The notes under the pieces: model-generated
What the model was told of the DNA's origin: nothing
The model's database searches: none
Seen by the model: only the letters and a program-made list of their open reading frames with translations
Position numbers and translations under genes: made by a program
In this document: one piece after another, positions 16,663 to 25,609 of the stretch
Layout: the number at the start of each line of letters is the position of its first letter
Numbering within the stretch: the first letter of the stretch is position 1
NCBI GenBank assembly: GCA_963774625.1
Contig: CAVZFQ010000013.1
Span: 1,426,001 to 1,490,000, forward strand
Reading direction: 5' to 3'
Length of the DNA: 64,000 nucleotides
Origin: VAXT01 sp963774625
GTDB taxonomy: Bacteria; Actinomycetota; Thermoleophilia; Gaiellales; Gaiellaceae

Positions 16663-17713
16663 GCTGACCACCACCCTCCCGGGCCTCGAGACCGCGAGCG
16701 AGCCCATGCTGGAGCCCGAGGCGGTGCACGGCCACTTCATCGAGCGCGGCCCCTCGAAGCGCCTGATGCTGTTCTCGGGGAGGTCGCACCCGGTGCTCGC
16801 CGAGAAGATCGCCGAGAGGATCGGGGTCGAGCTCGGTGCCGTCGAACTGCGCACGTTCGCGAACGGCGAGACCTATTGCCGCTACGAGGAGTCGATCCGC
16901 GGCGCAGATGTCTTTCTCGTGCAGACCGGCTGCGAGCCGGTCGACCGCAACCTCTTCGAGCTCCTCGTGATGATCGACGCGGCGCGCCTCGCGTCGGCCA
17001 AGAGGATCACGGCCGTCCTCCCGTGGTTCCCCTATTCGCGGCAGGACAAGAAGTCGAAGCCGCGCGAGCCGATCACTGGCAAGCTCGTCGCCGACATCCT
17101 CCAGGTCGCCGGCGCCGACCGCGTGCTGACGATGGATCTCCACGCCGGCCAGATCCAGGGCTTCTTCCGAATCCCGGTCGACCACATGACGGCACTGCCG
17201 CTCTTCGCCCAGTACTACCGCGACAAGGGCTTCCACGGCCCAGATGTCGTCGCCGTCTCGCCCGACCTCGGTCGCGCCCGCATGGCCGGTCGGTTCGCCG
17301 AGCTCCTGGAATCGGAGCTCGCGTTCATGAACAAGACGCGCCCCGCGCCCGATGTGGCGGCGGTGACCGAGGTGATCGGCCGTGTTCGCGGGAAGACCGT
17401 GATCCTGAGCGACGACATGATCGTCACCGGCGGCTCGCTGATCGCCGCAGCTGACGCGCTGCTCGAGGCCGGCGCGAAGGAGATCTATGCGTGCGCAACG
17501 CACGGCCTGCTCCCGGGAGACGCCTTCGAAAAGCTCCAGGAGAGCCAGTTGACCGAGGTCGCGGTGTCCGACACCGTGCCGATCGACCCGGTCACGAAGC
17601 CCGAGAAGATTCAGGTGCTCAGCGTTTCCGAGATCCTCGCCAAGACGATCTTGAACGTCTTCGAGGACGAATCGGTTTCAGGGATCTTCCCTGGTGGTAA
17701 TCAACTCTTCTAG
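16637..17713 (+). CDS. prs: Ribose-phosphate pyrophosphokinase
   Basis: PRPP synthetase makes the precursor for nucleotides, histidine and tryptophan. The ATG at 16637 has an AAGGAGGG ribosome site, so this start is favoured despite a 26-base overlap with glmU. The 358-residue protein carries an N-terminal extension of about 35 residues relative to E. coli Prs, then the ribose-phosphate part with SRQDKK, the divalent-cation loop DLHAGQIQGFF, and the PRPP-binding SDDMIVTGGSL. glmU-prs adjacency is common in Gram-positives. Confidence 0.95.
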   Translation: MTIESGMTELTTTLPGLETASEPMLEPEAVHGHFIERGPSKRLMLFSGRSHPVLAEKIAERIGVELGAVELRTFANGETYCRYEESIRGADVFLVQTGCEPVDRNLFELLVMIDAARLASAKRITAVLPWFPYSRQDKKSKPREPITGKLVADILQVAGADRVLTMDLHAGQIQGFFRIPVDHMTALPLFAQYYRDKGFHGPDVVAVSPDLGRARMAGRFAELLESELAFMNKTRPAPDVAAVTEVIGRVRGKTVILSDDMIVTGGSLIAAADALLEAGAKEIYACATHGLLPGDAFEKLQESQLTEVAVSDTVPIDPVTKPEKIQVLSVSEILAKTILNVFEDESVSGIFPGGNQLF

Positions 17714-17887
17714 TTGTTCCGACCGCGCTTTATCAGCCTCATCTACATCGTCGTCGGCGTCGCGATCGCCGCTTCACGCGACTACTTCGAGAGCCTGGAC
17801 ACTCTGCGTCAGGTCCTGTCGGCCCTGCTCGCGGTCGCCCTCTGGCCGCTCGTTCTGCTCGGGATCGATCTCCACATCAAGAAGTAA
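17714..17887 (+). CDS. Small two-helix membrane protein
   Basis: A TTG immediately after the prs stop opens a 57-residue frame, LFRPRFISLIYIVVGVAIAA then a loop with DYFESLDTLRQV and a second helix SALLAVALWPLVLLGIDL ending HIKK. Two hydrophobic helices with a basic start and end are seen. Codon use is like its neighbours and the frame fills the gap to rplY exactly, so it is probably real. I cannot assign a family; similar short proteins of the layout RF-helix-helix-K occur in Actinobacteria. Confidence 0.6.
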   Translation: MFRPRFISLIYIVVGVAIAASRDYFESLDTLRQVLSALLAVALWPLVLLGIDLHIKK

Positions 17888-17900
17888 GCGTCCTTCTGGC

Positions 17901-17906
17901 TAGACT
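17901..17906 (+). promoter_or_regulatory. -10 box of rplY, very short leader
   Basis: TAGACT ends 12 bases before the ATG at 17918, giving a predicted leader of about five bases. No clear -35 is visible. Confidence 0.45.
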
Positions 17907-17917
17907 TCTCCGCCGTC

Positions 17918-18646
17918 ATGGCTGGTGAGCGAATCAAGCTGGAAGTCAAGGAGCGCGAAGGACGCGGCTCCGCCGATTCGCGCCGCCTGCGCCGGCAAGG
18001 CCTGATCCCGGGCGTTCTGTACGGCCGCGGCAAGCCCCCCCATCCGTTCGCGGTGGCCGAGCGGGAGCTGCGCCGGGTGCTCTCCGGTGACAGCGGCCTG
18101 CACGCCATTCTCGACGTGGTGGTCGACGGCCAGGAAACGGCTCGCCCGTCTGTCCTCAAGGACTACCAGCAGCACGTTCCGAGCGGGCGCCTGTCGCACA
18201 TCGACCTGCATGAAGTGCGGCTCGACCAGCCGATCCAGACCCAGGTTTCCGTCACCCTCGTCGGCGAGCCTGCCGGCGTGAAGGAGGGCGGGGTGCTCTC
18301 CCAGATCTCGCGCGAGATCAACGTCGAGGCTCTCCCGATGGAGATTCCCGACCACCTCGAGCTCGACGTCAGCGGAATGGGCATCGGGGACACCCTGCGT
18401 CTCGCCGACCTGCCCGCCCAGGAAGGGGTCACCTACCTCGACGACCCGGAAGAGACCGTGCTCGCGTCGGTCCAGGTGCCGGCAGTGATCGTCGAGCCCG
18501 AGCCCGAGGAAGAGGAGCTCGAGGAGGGCGAGGAGGGCGCCGAGCTCGAAGAGGGCGAAGAGGCACCCGAGGGCGAGGAAGGCGCAGAGACGACTGCCGA
18601 GGGCGAAGCCGCCGGCGGCGAAGACCAGCAGGCCGAAGAGAGCTAG
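17918..18646 (+). CDS. rplY: 50S ribosomal protein L25 (CTC form)
   Basis: L25 binds 5S rRNA. The 242-residue protein has the two domains of the long CTC-type: an N-terminal 5S-binding domain (about 1-93; GSADSRRLRRQGLIPGVLYG) and a beta-rich C-terminal TL5/CTC domain (about 94-190; LVGEPAGVKEGGVLSQISREINVEALP). A tail of about 50 residues is almost entirely Glu, Gly and Ala. Short members end before this tail. It is followed directly by pth, a pairing found in very many bacteria. Confidence 0.95.
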   Translation: MAGERIKLEVKEREGRGSADSRRLRRQGLIPGVLYGRGKPPHPFAVAERELRRVLSGDSGLHAILDVVVDGQETARPSVLKDYQQHVPSGRLSHIDLHEVRLDQPIQTQVSVTLVGEPAGVKEGGVLSQISREINVEALPMEIPDHLELDVSGMGIGDTLRLADLPAQEGVTYLDDPEETVLASVQVPAVIVEPEPEEEELEEGEEGAELEEGEEAPEGEEGAETTAEGEAAGGEDQQAEES

Positions 18647-19240
18647 ATGCGTCTGTTCCGTCGAGGCGAGCGCGCCTCGACGCTCGACCTGCTCGTCGCG
18701 GGTCTCGGGAACCCCGGTGGGGGATACGCGCGGACCCGCCACAACATCGGGTTCCTCGTCGCCGACGAGCTGGCGCGCCGGCACGACGGTGTTTTCCGCT
18801 CGAAGTTCAGCGGCCAGCTGGCGGAGGCCCGGCTCGAGGGGCTACGCGTCGGGATCCTGAAGCCCGAGACCTACATGAACGTCTCGGGCAAGTCGGTCGG
18901 AGCAGCGGGGCGGTTCTTCAAGGTCGACCCGAAGGACCTGCTGGTCGTTCACGACGACGTGGATCTCGTGCCCGGCCGGCTGCAGGCTCGGCTCGGTGGG
19001 GGGCTGGCGGGGCACAACGGGCTGCGGTCGATCGCCTCAGCCCTCGGCAGCCAGGATTTCCTGCGCCTGCGGGTCGGAGTCGGCCGGCCCGAGCGGGGCG
19101 ACCGGCGCCCCGTTGCCGACTACGTGCTGTCGGAGTTCGAGCCCGAGTTCGACGTCGATGCGCTCGTCGGGCGGGCAGCTGACGCCGTCGAGGTGCTCGC
19201 CCGTGACGGTCTCGAGGAGACACAAGCCCGGTACAACTAG
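18647..19240 (+). CDS. pth: Peptidyl-tRNA hydrolase
   Basis: Pth releases peptidyl-tRNA dropped from ribosomes. The 197-residue protein starts on the base after the rplY stop. It contains GLGNPGGGYARTRHNIGF with the catalytic histidine, KPETYMNVSGKSV, and VHDDVDLVPGRLQARLGGGLAGHNGLRSI, the three standard conserved blocks. Length is normal. Confidence 0.97.
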   Translation: MRLFRRGERASTLDLLVAGLGNPGGGYARTRHNIGFLVADELARRHDGVFRSKFSGQLAEARLEGLRVGILKPETYMNVSGKSVGAAGRFFKVDPKDLLVVHDDVDLVPGRLQARLGGGLAGHNGLRSIASALGSQDFLRLRVGVGRPERGDRRPVADYVLSEFEPEFDVDALVGRAADAVEVLARDGLEETQARYN

Positions 19241-19244
19241 AAGC

Positions 19245-21140
19245 ATGAACGTGATCGCGCGCGGCGATGGATCCCAGCCCGGGCCTCGGCGCGGACGGAC
19301 CTGGTGGGAGGTGCAGCACCCGGAGGGATCGCAAGGCACGTGGCGAGATCTCCCGGGCCTGCTGGCCGACTCGCTGAGACTCGTGTGGGGCGCGGGTCGC
19401 AACGTGTTCCTCGTCACGTCCGTACTGCAGCTCCTGACGGCGGTCGGGGTTGCCGTGCAGCTGTTCATCGGCAAGGCGGTGCTCGACACCGTGCTCGGTG
19501 CGGGCGCGAGCCCCTCGTTCGCCGATCTCGCACCAGTGCTCGCGGCGCTCGTCGCCATCACCGTCGCGCTCGACCTCTCGCAGGCGATCCAGAACGAGCA
19601 GAGCCGTGTGCTCGGCGAGCTCGTGGGCAGGCGCGCGCTCGATCGGGTGCTCGACGTCGCCACGCGGGTCGACCTCCTCGCATTCGAGTCCCCTGACTTC
19701 TACGACCGGCTCCAACGTGCCCGGGCGCAAGGCCAGTACCGCGCGCTCCAGACCGTGAACGGGCTGCTTGGCATCGTCTCCGCGTCCATCACCGCTGTGG
19801 CACTCATCGTCGCCCTGGCCGCGCTCCAGCCGCTGTTGCTCCCGTTCATCCTCATCGGCTACGTGCCGCTGTGGATCGTCGCTTCGCTGAACTCACGAGA
19901 CCTCTACCGGTTCAGCCGCGAGATGACCCCAAACGAGCGGCAGCGCAATTACCTCGGCAACGTGCTCATGAGCCGCAATGCGGCGAAGGAGGTTCGCGCC
20001 TTCGATCTACCGGCGCTCCTGCGCCGTCGCTACGACCAGCTGTACGACGAGCGGATCTCGGAGCTGCGTTTGCTCGCGCGTCGGCGGACCGGACGGGCGC
20101 TGATCGGATCACTCGCGTCATCGGCAGTGACCGTCGGGACGATTTCGATGCTCTCGTGGCTCTACGTGACGGATCGAATGAGCCTGTCCGCCACGGGCGC
20201 AGCGGTGTTCGGCCTCTACCAGTTGGGCGGGAGACTCCGGGGGCTGCACCTCAGTGCGACCTCGCTCTACGAGGCGACGCTCTTCATTCGGGACTACTCG
20301 TCGTTCCTCACGCTGGGGGATCACGTCGAGGAGGGCACACAACCTGCGCCGCGCGGCTTCGAGCGCTTGACGGCAGAGGAGGTCAGCTTCACCTACCCCG
20401 AGGCGACACGGCCCGCGGTCGATCGGGTCTCGCTCGAGATCAATCGCGGCGAGGTCATCGCACTGGTCGGGGAGAACGGATCGGGCAAGACCACGTTGGC
20501 GAAGATGCTCGCGGGTCTCTACCGGCCGGACTCAGGGCGGATTCTGTGGGACGAAACCGACGTGGCCGGCGTCGATGCCGACGAGCTCCGCCGCTCGGTC
20601 GCCGTCATCTTCCAGGACTTCGAGAAATACCTGCTGCCCGCCCGGGAGAACGTGGGCCTGGGGCGGAGGGAGCGGATCGACGAGGTGGATGCGATCGTCG
20701 AAGCGGCGCAGCGCTCGGATGCGGATCAGTTCCTCGCCACCCTGCCCGAGGGCTACGAGACGATGCTGGGACGAGAGTTCTCGGGCGGCTTCGACCTCTC
20801 GATCGGACAGTGGCAGCGCGTCGCTCTCGCCCGCGCCTTCTTCCGCGACGCGCCCTTCGTGATCCTCGACGAGCCGACCGCGGCGCTCGACGCGCGGGCC
20901 GAGAGTCGTCTCTTCGAGCGGATGCGCGAGCTGCTCGAGGGCCGCTCGGTCGTGCTGATCTCGCATCGCTTCTCGAGTGTTCGCTCGGCCGACCGAATCT
21001 ACGTCCTCCACGAAGGGCGGATCGTCGAGGAAGGGCCGCACGAGGAGCTGATGGAGCGAAGCGGCCTGTACGCGGAGCTGTTCACGCTGCAGGCCCGGGC
21101 GTATCTCGACCCGGCTCCTGCACAAACCCGCGCGGATTGA
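19245..21140 (+). CDS. ABC transporter, fused permease-ATPase (exporter type)
   Basis: The 631-residue half-transporter has an N-terminal membrane domain with six hydrophobic helices (about 55-330) and a C-terminal ATPase: Walker A GENGSGKTT, signature FDLSIGQWQRV (LSIGQ instead of LSGGQ), Walker B FVILDEPTAALD and H-loop ISHRFSS. It would act as a homodimer. Relatives export lipids, peptides or drugs; the substrate cannot be named. ATG 19245 was chosen because upstream residues come from the out-of-frame pth region. It is five bases from pth. Confidence 0.85.
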   Translation: MNVIARGDGSQPGPRRGRTWWEVQHPEGSQGTWRDLPGLLADSLRLVWGAGRNVFLVTSVLQLLTAVGVAVQLFIGKAVLDTVLGAGASPSFADLAPVLAALVAITVALDLSQAIQNEQSRVLGELVGRRALDRVLDVATRVDLLAFESPDFYDRLQRARAQGQYRALQTVNGLLGIVSASITAVALIVALAALQPLLLPFILIGYVPLWIVASLNSRDLYRFSREMTPNERQRNYLGNVLMSRNAAKEVRAFDLPALLRRRYDQLYDERISELRLLARRRTGRALIGSLASSAVTVGTISMLSWLYVTDRMSLSATGAAVFGLYQLGGRLRGLHLSATSLYEATLFIRDYSSFLTLGDHVEEGTQPAPRGFERLTAEEVSFTYPEATRPAVDRVSLEINRGEVIALVGENGSGKTTLAKMLAGLYRPDSGRILWDETDVAGVDADELRRSVAVIFQDFEKYLLPARENVGLGRRERIDEVDAIVEAAQRSDADQFLATLPEGYETMLGREFSGGFDLSIGQWQRVALARAFFRDAPFVILDEPTAALDARAESRLFERMRELLEGRSVVLISHRFSSVRSADRIYVLHEGRIVEEGPHEELMERSGLYAELFTLQARAYLDPAPAQTRAD

Positions 21141-21227
21141 TCCGCCATCATCTCGACCCCGTGGGTGGGTGGGGGCTAGGGATGGGAACGAGGCGTACCG
21201 CGAGACCGGGGCACCGAACCGCGCGAG

Positions 21228-21233
21228 TACGAT
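21228..21233 (+). promoter_or_regulatory. mfd: -10 box of mfd
   Basis: TACGAT predicts a transcription start near 21240. This is four bases before the LexA-type palindrome at 21244, so a bound repressor would sit on the first transcribed bases. A -35 match is weak. Confidence 0.45.
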
Positions 21234-21243
21234 GGCCCCCGCG

Positions 21244-21255
21244 GAACGCGTGTTC
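21244..21255. promoter_or_regulatory. LexA-type SOS box (GAACGCGTGTTC) upstream of mfd
   Basis: The 12 bases GAACGCGTGTTC fit the Gram-positive/actinobacterial SOS consensus GAACRNRYGTTC at every defined position and are fully palindromic. The flanking G and C extend the symmetry. The box lies 11 bases upstream of the mfd ATG and directly downstream of its -10 box. Confidence 0.6.
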
Positions 21256-21266
21256 CGTCAGTCGTC

Positions 21267-24200
21267 ATGGACCGTCCCGTCCTCAACCCGCTGGCTCTCG
21301 AGCTCGCCAATAGCGAGCGCCTCTCCGCGTTCGTCGAGGCGCTGCCTGCTCGCGCCCGCGTGTCCGAGCCCGCGCTACCGCTCGTCCTCGCTGCGCTGCA
21401 CGAACGGCTCGAGCAGCCACTCCTCGTTCTCGCGCCCGAGGACGCTGACGCCCGCGACGCCGCCGAGGCAGCCGGTTGGTACATCGGCGAGGACCGCGTC
21501 GCCCTCCTGCCCAGCCGCGGTGTCGGCTGGGAGTCCGGGCTCGAGCCCCCGCCGCACCTCGTCGGCGAGCGGGCCCGCGCGCTCGACGTCCTCGCTGCCG
21601 GCGGTCTCGTCTGCGCGTCTGCGACCGCCATCGCCGAAGGCATGCCGCCTCCGGACGCAAGGCCGGAGCCGATCGCGCTCGCCGTCGGCGACGAACCGGG
21701 GCTCGACTCACTGGCCGAGCGACTGGCACTGGCGGGATACGAGCGGGTCGAGCAGGTCGACGAGCGCGGCCAGTTCGCCGTTCGCGGCGGCCTGATCGAC
21801 GTTTTCCCGACGACCGGGCGGGAGCCGCTACGCATCGAGCTCTTCGGCGACGAGATCGAAGGGATTCGGGCCTTCTCGCCGTTCACGCAACGAACCCTGC
21901 ACCCCGTCGAGGGAGCGTTCATCTATCCCGCTGCCGAGCGCCGCGCCGATCTCGTCGAGCCGCAACTGCTCGACGACGGGGAAGTTCCGCAGGCTCCCGC
22001 CGACCTGGTCCCGATCGCGCCGAGCGGGCCTGATTTCGTCTGGCAGCCCGATGCCGTACGCGAGGTCTGGCAGGAGGAGCTCGGCCGGGAGCTTCCGATC
22101 CTGAAGGGCGTCGCCGAGCTCGACCCCCTGCCGTCGGGCCAGCCCTTCTCTTTCGAGGCGCAGCGACCCGCGATCGCCGCCCGCGGACTGGCCGAGGCCG
22201 AGAACGAGCTCCGCGCCTTCGTCCGCGCGGGACAGCGCGTGTTCGTGACCTTCCCGCACCGCGGCGAAGCGCTCCGCACCGAGGGAATGCTGCGGCGGGC
22301 CGAGGCGCGGGTCGTCGAGACCGACGAGGAGCTTCCGGCCGAGGCTGAAGTCCTCTTCGCAGTCAGCCCGGCCAGGCGCGGCTTCGTCTGGCGCGACCTC
22401 GGGATCGTCCTGCTCCCCGACACGCAGGTCTTCCGCAAGCGGCTTCCCCGGCGCACCGCTCCCACCGTCGGCCGCGCACTGCAGTCCTTCACCGAGCTGC
22501 GCACGGGCGACTACGTCGTCCACGAGGACCACGGCGTCGGCAAGCTCCTCGGCTTCGAGACCCGCGAGGTCGCCGAGGTGACGCGCGATTACCTGCTCCT
22601 CGGCTTTCGCGGAGACGACCGCCTCTACGTCCCGCACGAGCAGGTTGGAAAGGTGTCGCGGTACGTCGGCGTGGACGGCAAGGCGCCAGCGCTCTCCAAG
22701 CTCGGCGGCAAGGCGTGGCACCTGCTGAAGACCCGCGCCAGGGCGAGCGTGCGCGAACTGGCAGGCGAGCTCCTTCGGCTCTATGCCGAGCGGCAGTCGG
22801 CGCCCGGGATCGCGTTCGAGCTCGACCAGGAGTGGCTCGAGCGCCTCGAAGCCTCGTTTCCGTACCGGGAGACCGAGGACCAGCAGCGGGCGATCGAAGC
22901 CGTCAAGCAGGACCTGGAGGCACCGCGCCCGATGGACCGTCTCGTGTGCGGCGACGTCGGCTTCGGCAAGACGGAGGTCGCCGTCCGGGCCGCGTTCGCC
23001 GCGGCGCTCAACGGCAAGCAGACCTTGATGCTCGTGCCGACGACCATCCTCGCCCAGCAGCACTGGAACACCTTCCGCGAGCGGTACCGCGACTTCCCCG
23101 TGCGGGTCGAGATGGTCTCACGCTTTCGCCGGCCCGCGGAGGTGAAGCAGGTGCTCGCAGATTTCGCCGAGGGCAAGGTGGACGTCCTCATCGGCACGCA
23201 CCGTGTCCTCTCGCGCGACGTGATCCCGAAGGAGCTCGGCCTCGTGATCGTCGACGAGGAGCAGCGCTTCGGCGTCGCGCAGAAGGACCTTCTGCGCTCG
23301 CTGCGGCTCGAGGTCGACGTGCTCGCCCTGACGGCTACGCCGATCCCGCGGACGCTGCACATGTCGCTGGCGGGCCTGCGGGACATCTCGGTCATCGAGA
23401 CTCCGCCCGAGGGCCGTCGCCCGATTCGCACCCACGTCGGGGAGTACGACGAGGAGCTCGTCAAGACCGCCCTCGAGCGGGAGACGGCCCGCGGCGGCCA
23501 ATCCTTCTACCTGCACAACCGTGTCGAGTCGATCGAGGACGCGGCCGAGCGCCTGCAGCAGCTCTGTCCCGGCCTGCGGCTGATCGTGGCCCATGGGCAA
23601 ATGCCCGAACGAGAGCTGGAGCAGCACATGCTCGGATTCCTGCGCGGGGACGCCGACGTTCTCGTCTCGACGACGATCATCGAGTCGGGGCTCGACATCC
23701 CGCAGGCGAACACCCTCGTCGTCGAGCGGGCAGACACGCTCGGCCTCGCCCAGCTCTACCAGATCCGCGGACGGGTCGGCCGCTCCGACGTCCTCGCTCA
23801 TTCGTACCTGCTCTATCCGGACGCGTCGGAGCTCACTCCCGAGGCGCGAGCCCGGCTCTCGACACTGGCGGATCACACTGAGCTCGGCGCCGGATTCGCG
23901 ATCGCGATGCGCGACCTCGAGATCCGCGGCGCAGGGGAGCTCCTCGGGGCCGAGCAGCACGGCCATCTCGCCGCCCTCGGCTTCGAGCTGTACGTCGAGC
24001 TTCTCGGCGAGGCCGTCGCCGAGCTCTCGGGCCAGCGCCGCACCGTCGGGCGCCCGGTGCGCGTAGACGCGCGTATCGATGCGTACGTGCCCGCGCACTA
24101 CATCGACTCGGAGGCGCAGAAGATCGATCTTCACCGACGGCTATCGCTGGGCGAGTCCGAGGACGAGCTCCGCGAGCTCGAGGCGGCGACGATCGACCGC

Positions 24201-24476
24201 TACGGCCCGCTGCCCGAGCCCGTCGAGAATCTGTTCGCGATCCAGGAGGCGAAGCTCAAGCTCGCGCAGCTCGGCGCGGACTACCTGGTCTTCCGGTCCG
24301 GGCGTTCAACCGTCGGGCCGCTCGTGCTGGGCTCCGACGAGCTGCGGGAGCTCCGAGAACGGGTCGATACGGCGATTTACGCCACCGGCCGCAAGGAGGT
24401 TTCCCTTCGCGACGGGGACTTCACCGGGGCGATCCGCCTGGTCGACGCGATACTCGACGCGCGGCGGGCGGCCTGA
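21267..24476 (+). CDS. mfd: Transcription-repair coupling factor
   Basis: Mfd removes RNA polymerase stalled at DNA lesions and recruits UvrA. The 1069-residue protein has the UvrB-homology region at the N-terminus (GLIDVFPTTGREPLRIELFGDEIEGIR), the RNA-polymerase-interaction domain (about 410-480; GDYVVHEDHGVGKLLG), and the RecG-like translocase with Walker A GDVGFGKTEV, DEEQRFGV, TATPIPRTLHMSLAGLRD and the TRG-type motif near YQIRGRVGRSD. The C-terminal D7 domain completes it. Length is slightly under the E. coli 1148. A LexA-type box lies in its promoter. Confidence 0.96.
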   Translation: MDRPVLNPLALELANSERLSAFVEALPARARVSEPALPLVLAALHERLEQPLLVLAPEDADARDAAEAAGWYIGEDRVALLPSRGVGWESGLEPPPHLVGERARALDVLAAGGLVCASATAIAEGMPPPDARPEPIALAVGDEPGLDSLAERLALAGYERVEQVDERGQFAVRGGLIDVFPTTGREPLRIELFGDEIEGIRAFSPFTQRTLHPVEGAFIYPAAERRADLVEPQLLDDGEVPQAPADLVPIAPSGPDFVWQPDAVREVWQEELGRELPILKGVAELDPLPSGQPFSFEAQRPAIAARGLAEAENELRAFVRAGQRVFVTFPHRGEALRTEGMLRRAEARVVETDEELPAEAEVLFAVSPARRGFVWRDLGIVLLPDTQVFRKRLPRRTAPTVGRALQSFTELRTGDYVVHEDHGVGKLLGFETREVAEVTRDYLLLGFRGDDRLYVPHEQVGKVSRYVGVDGKAPALSKLGGKAWHLLKTRARASVRELAGELLRLYAERQSAPGIAFELDQEWLERLEASFPYRETEDQQRAIEAVKQDLEAPRPMDRLVCGDVGFGKTEVAVRAAFAAALNGKQTLMLVPTTILAQQHWNTFRERYRDFPVRVEMVSRFRRPAEVKQVLADFAEGKVDVLIGTHRVLSRDVIPKELGLVIVDEEQRFGVAQKDLLRSLRLEVDVLALTATPIPRTLHMSLAGLRDISVIETPPEGRRPIRTHVGEYDEELVKTALERETARGGQSFYLHNRVESIEDAAERLQQLCPGLRLIVAHGQMPERELEQHMLGFLRGDADVLVSTTIIESGLDIPQANTLVVERADTLGLAQLYQIRGRVGRSDVLAHSYLLYPDASELTPEARARLSTLADHTELGAGFAIAMRDLEIRGAGELLGAEQHGHLAALGFELYVELLGEAVAELSGQRRTVGRPVRVDARIDAYVPAHYIDSEAQKIDLHRRLSLGESEDELRELEAATIDRYGPLPEPVENLFAIQEAKLKLAQLGADYLVFRSGRSTVGPLVLGSDELRELRERVDTAIYATGRKEVSLRDGDFTGAIRLVDAILDARRAA

Positions 24477-24542
24477 GGCGGGGAAGGCCTCCGTTAAGGG
24501 ACGATGAATTCGGGGGGCGTGCGGAGGCGACTGATAACTCGC

Positions 24543-24551
24543 TGCTATACT
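24543..24551 (+). promoter_or_regulatory. Extended -10 promoter of the foldase lipoprotein gene
   Basis: TGC followed by TATACT (24546-24551) is an extended -10 element. The predicted start near 24558 gives a leader of about 45 bases, so this gene, unlike many neighbours, is not leaderless. The 126-base gap after mfd holds nothing else that I see. Confidence 0.5.
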
Positions 24552-24602
24552 TTGCCGGCGCCAGGCAGCCAAGGTAAAACTGCTGCACCAGGCGCTATTC
24601 CT

Positions 24603-25607
24603 ATGAAAAGAACCGTTCTAATCACCGTCCTGCTTGCTGCGTTTGCCAGCCTCGCTTTCGTTGGCTGCGGCAGCGACGAGAAGGCTGTTCCGTCAGACGC
24701 CGTCGCCGTCGTCGGTGACGAGACGATCACCAAGTCCGAGTTCGACCAGCTGATCAACCAGGCGAAGGGCAGCTACACCCAGCAGAAGCGTCCGTTCCCG
24801 AAGCCCGGGTCGCAGGAGTACCAGGCGCTGCGCGGACAGGCCATGCAGTTCCTCGTCCAGCGCGCGCAGTTCGAGCAGAAGGCCGGCGACTTCGACATCA
24901 AGGTCGAGGACAAGGACGTCGACGCCCGCCTCGCTCAGCTCAAGAAGCAGTACTTCAAGGGCAGCGAGAAGAAGTACGCGGAGCAGCTCAAGCAGCAGGG
25001 GCTCAACGAGGCGCAGGTGAAGGAAGACATTCGTGCCCAGCTGATCCAGGAGAAGATCTACGCCGAGGTGACGAAGGGCGTCGAGGTCACCGACAAGGAG
25101 ATCGACGCCACCTACAAGAAGAACAAGAGCCAGTACGTCCAGCCGGCTACTCGTGAGGTGCGTCACATCCTCGTCAAGAAGAAGGCCCTCGCCGACTCGC
25201 TCTACTCGCAGCTACAGGGCGGCGCCAACTTCGCAGCGCTCGCCAAGAAGTACTCGCAGGACCCGAGCTCGAAGGGCCAGGGCGGCAAGCTGACCATCTC
25301 GCGCGGCCAGACCGTCCCACCGTTCGACAAGGCCGCGTTCTCGCTGGTCAACATGGCGATCTCGCAGCCGGTCAAGACCCAGTACGGATTCCACATCATC
25401 CAGCCGCTCGGCTCCGTCAAGAAGACGAAGACGACCCCTCTCAAGGACGTCAAGGAAGCCATTCGCCAGCAGCTGGTGCAGGAGAAGAAGCAGAAGAAGA
25501 TGACCGCGTGGGTCGACGACATCAAGAAGGACTTCGCGAAGAAGACGACCTACCAGGTCGGCTACTCGCCGCCTGAGACCGGCAAGACCGGCACGCAGCA
25601 GCAGTAG
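24603..25607 (+). CDS. Foldase lipoprotein with PpiC-type peptidyl-prolyl isomerase (SurA/PrsA-like)
   Basis: The 334-residue protein starts with a lipoprotein signal ending LAFVGC, so Cys22 should be lipidated and the protein held on the outer face of the membrane. A SurA-N-like helical domain (about 35-175) is followed by a parvulin domain (about 185-275: REVRHILVKKK, FAALAKKYSQDPSSKGQGGKL, GFHIIQPL) and a lysine-rich C-terminal helix. It should help exported proteins fold. The order mfd - foldase - mazG - eno is typical of Actinobacteria and Firmicutes. Confidence 0.9.
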   Translation: MKRTVLITVLLAAFASLAFVGCGSDEKAVPSDAVAVVGDETITKSEFDQLINQAKGSYTQQKRPFPKPGSQEYQALRGQAMQFLVQRAQFEQKAGDFDIKVEDKDVDARLAQLKKQYFKGSEKKYAEQLKQQGLNEAQVKEDIRAQLIQEKIYAEVTKGVEVTDKEIDATYKKNKSQYVQPATREVRHILVKKKALADSLYSQLQGGANFAALAKKYSQDPSSKGQGGKLTISRGQTVPPFDKAAFSLVNMAISQPVKTQYGFHIIQPLGSVKKTKTTPLKDVKEAIRQQLVQEKKQKKMTAWVDDIKKDFAKKTTYQVGYSPPETGKTGTQQQ

Positions 25608-25609
25608 CG

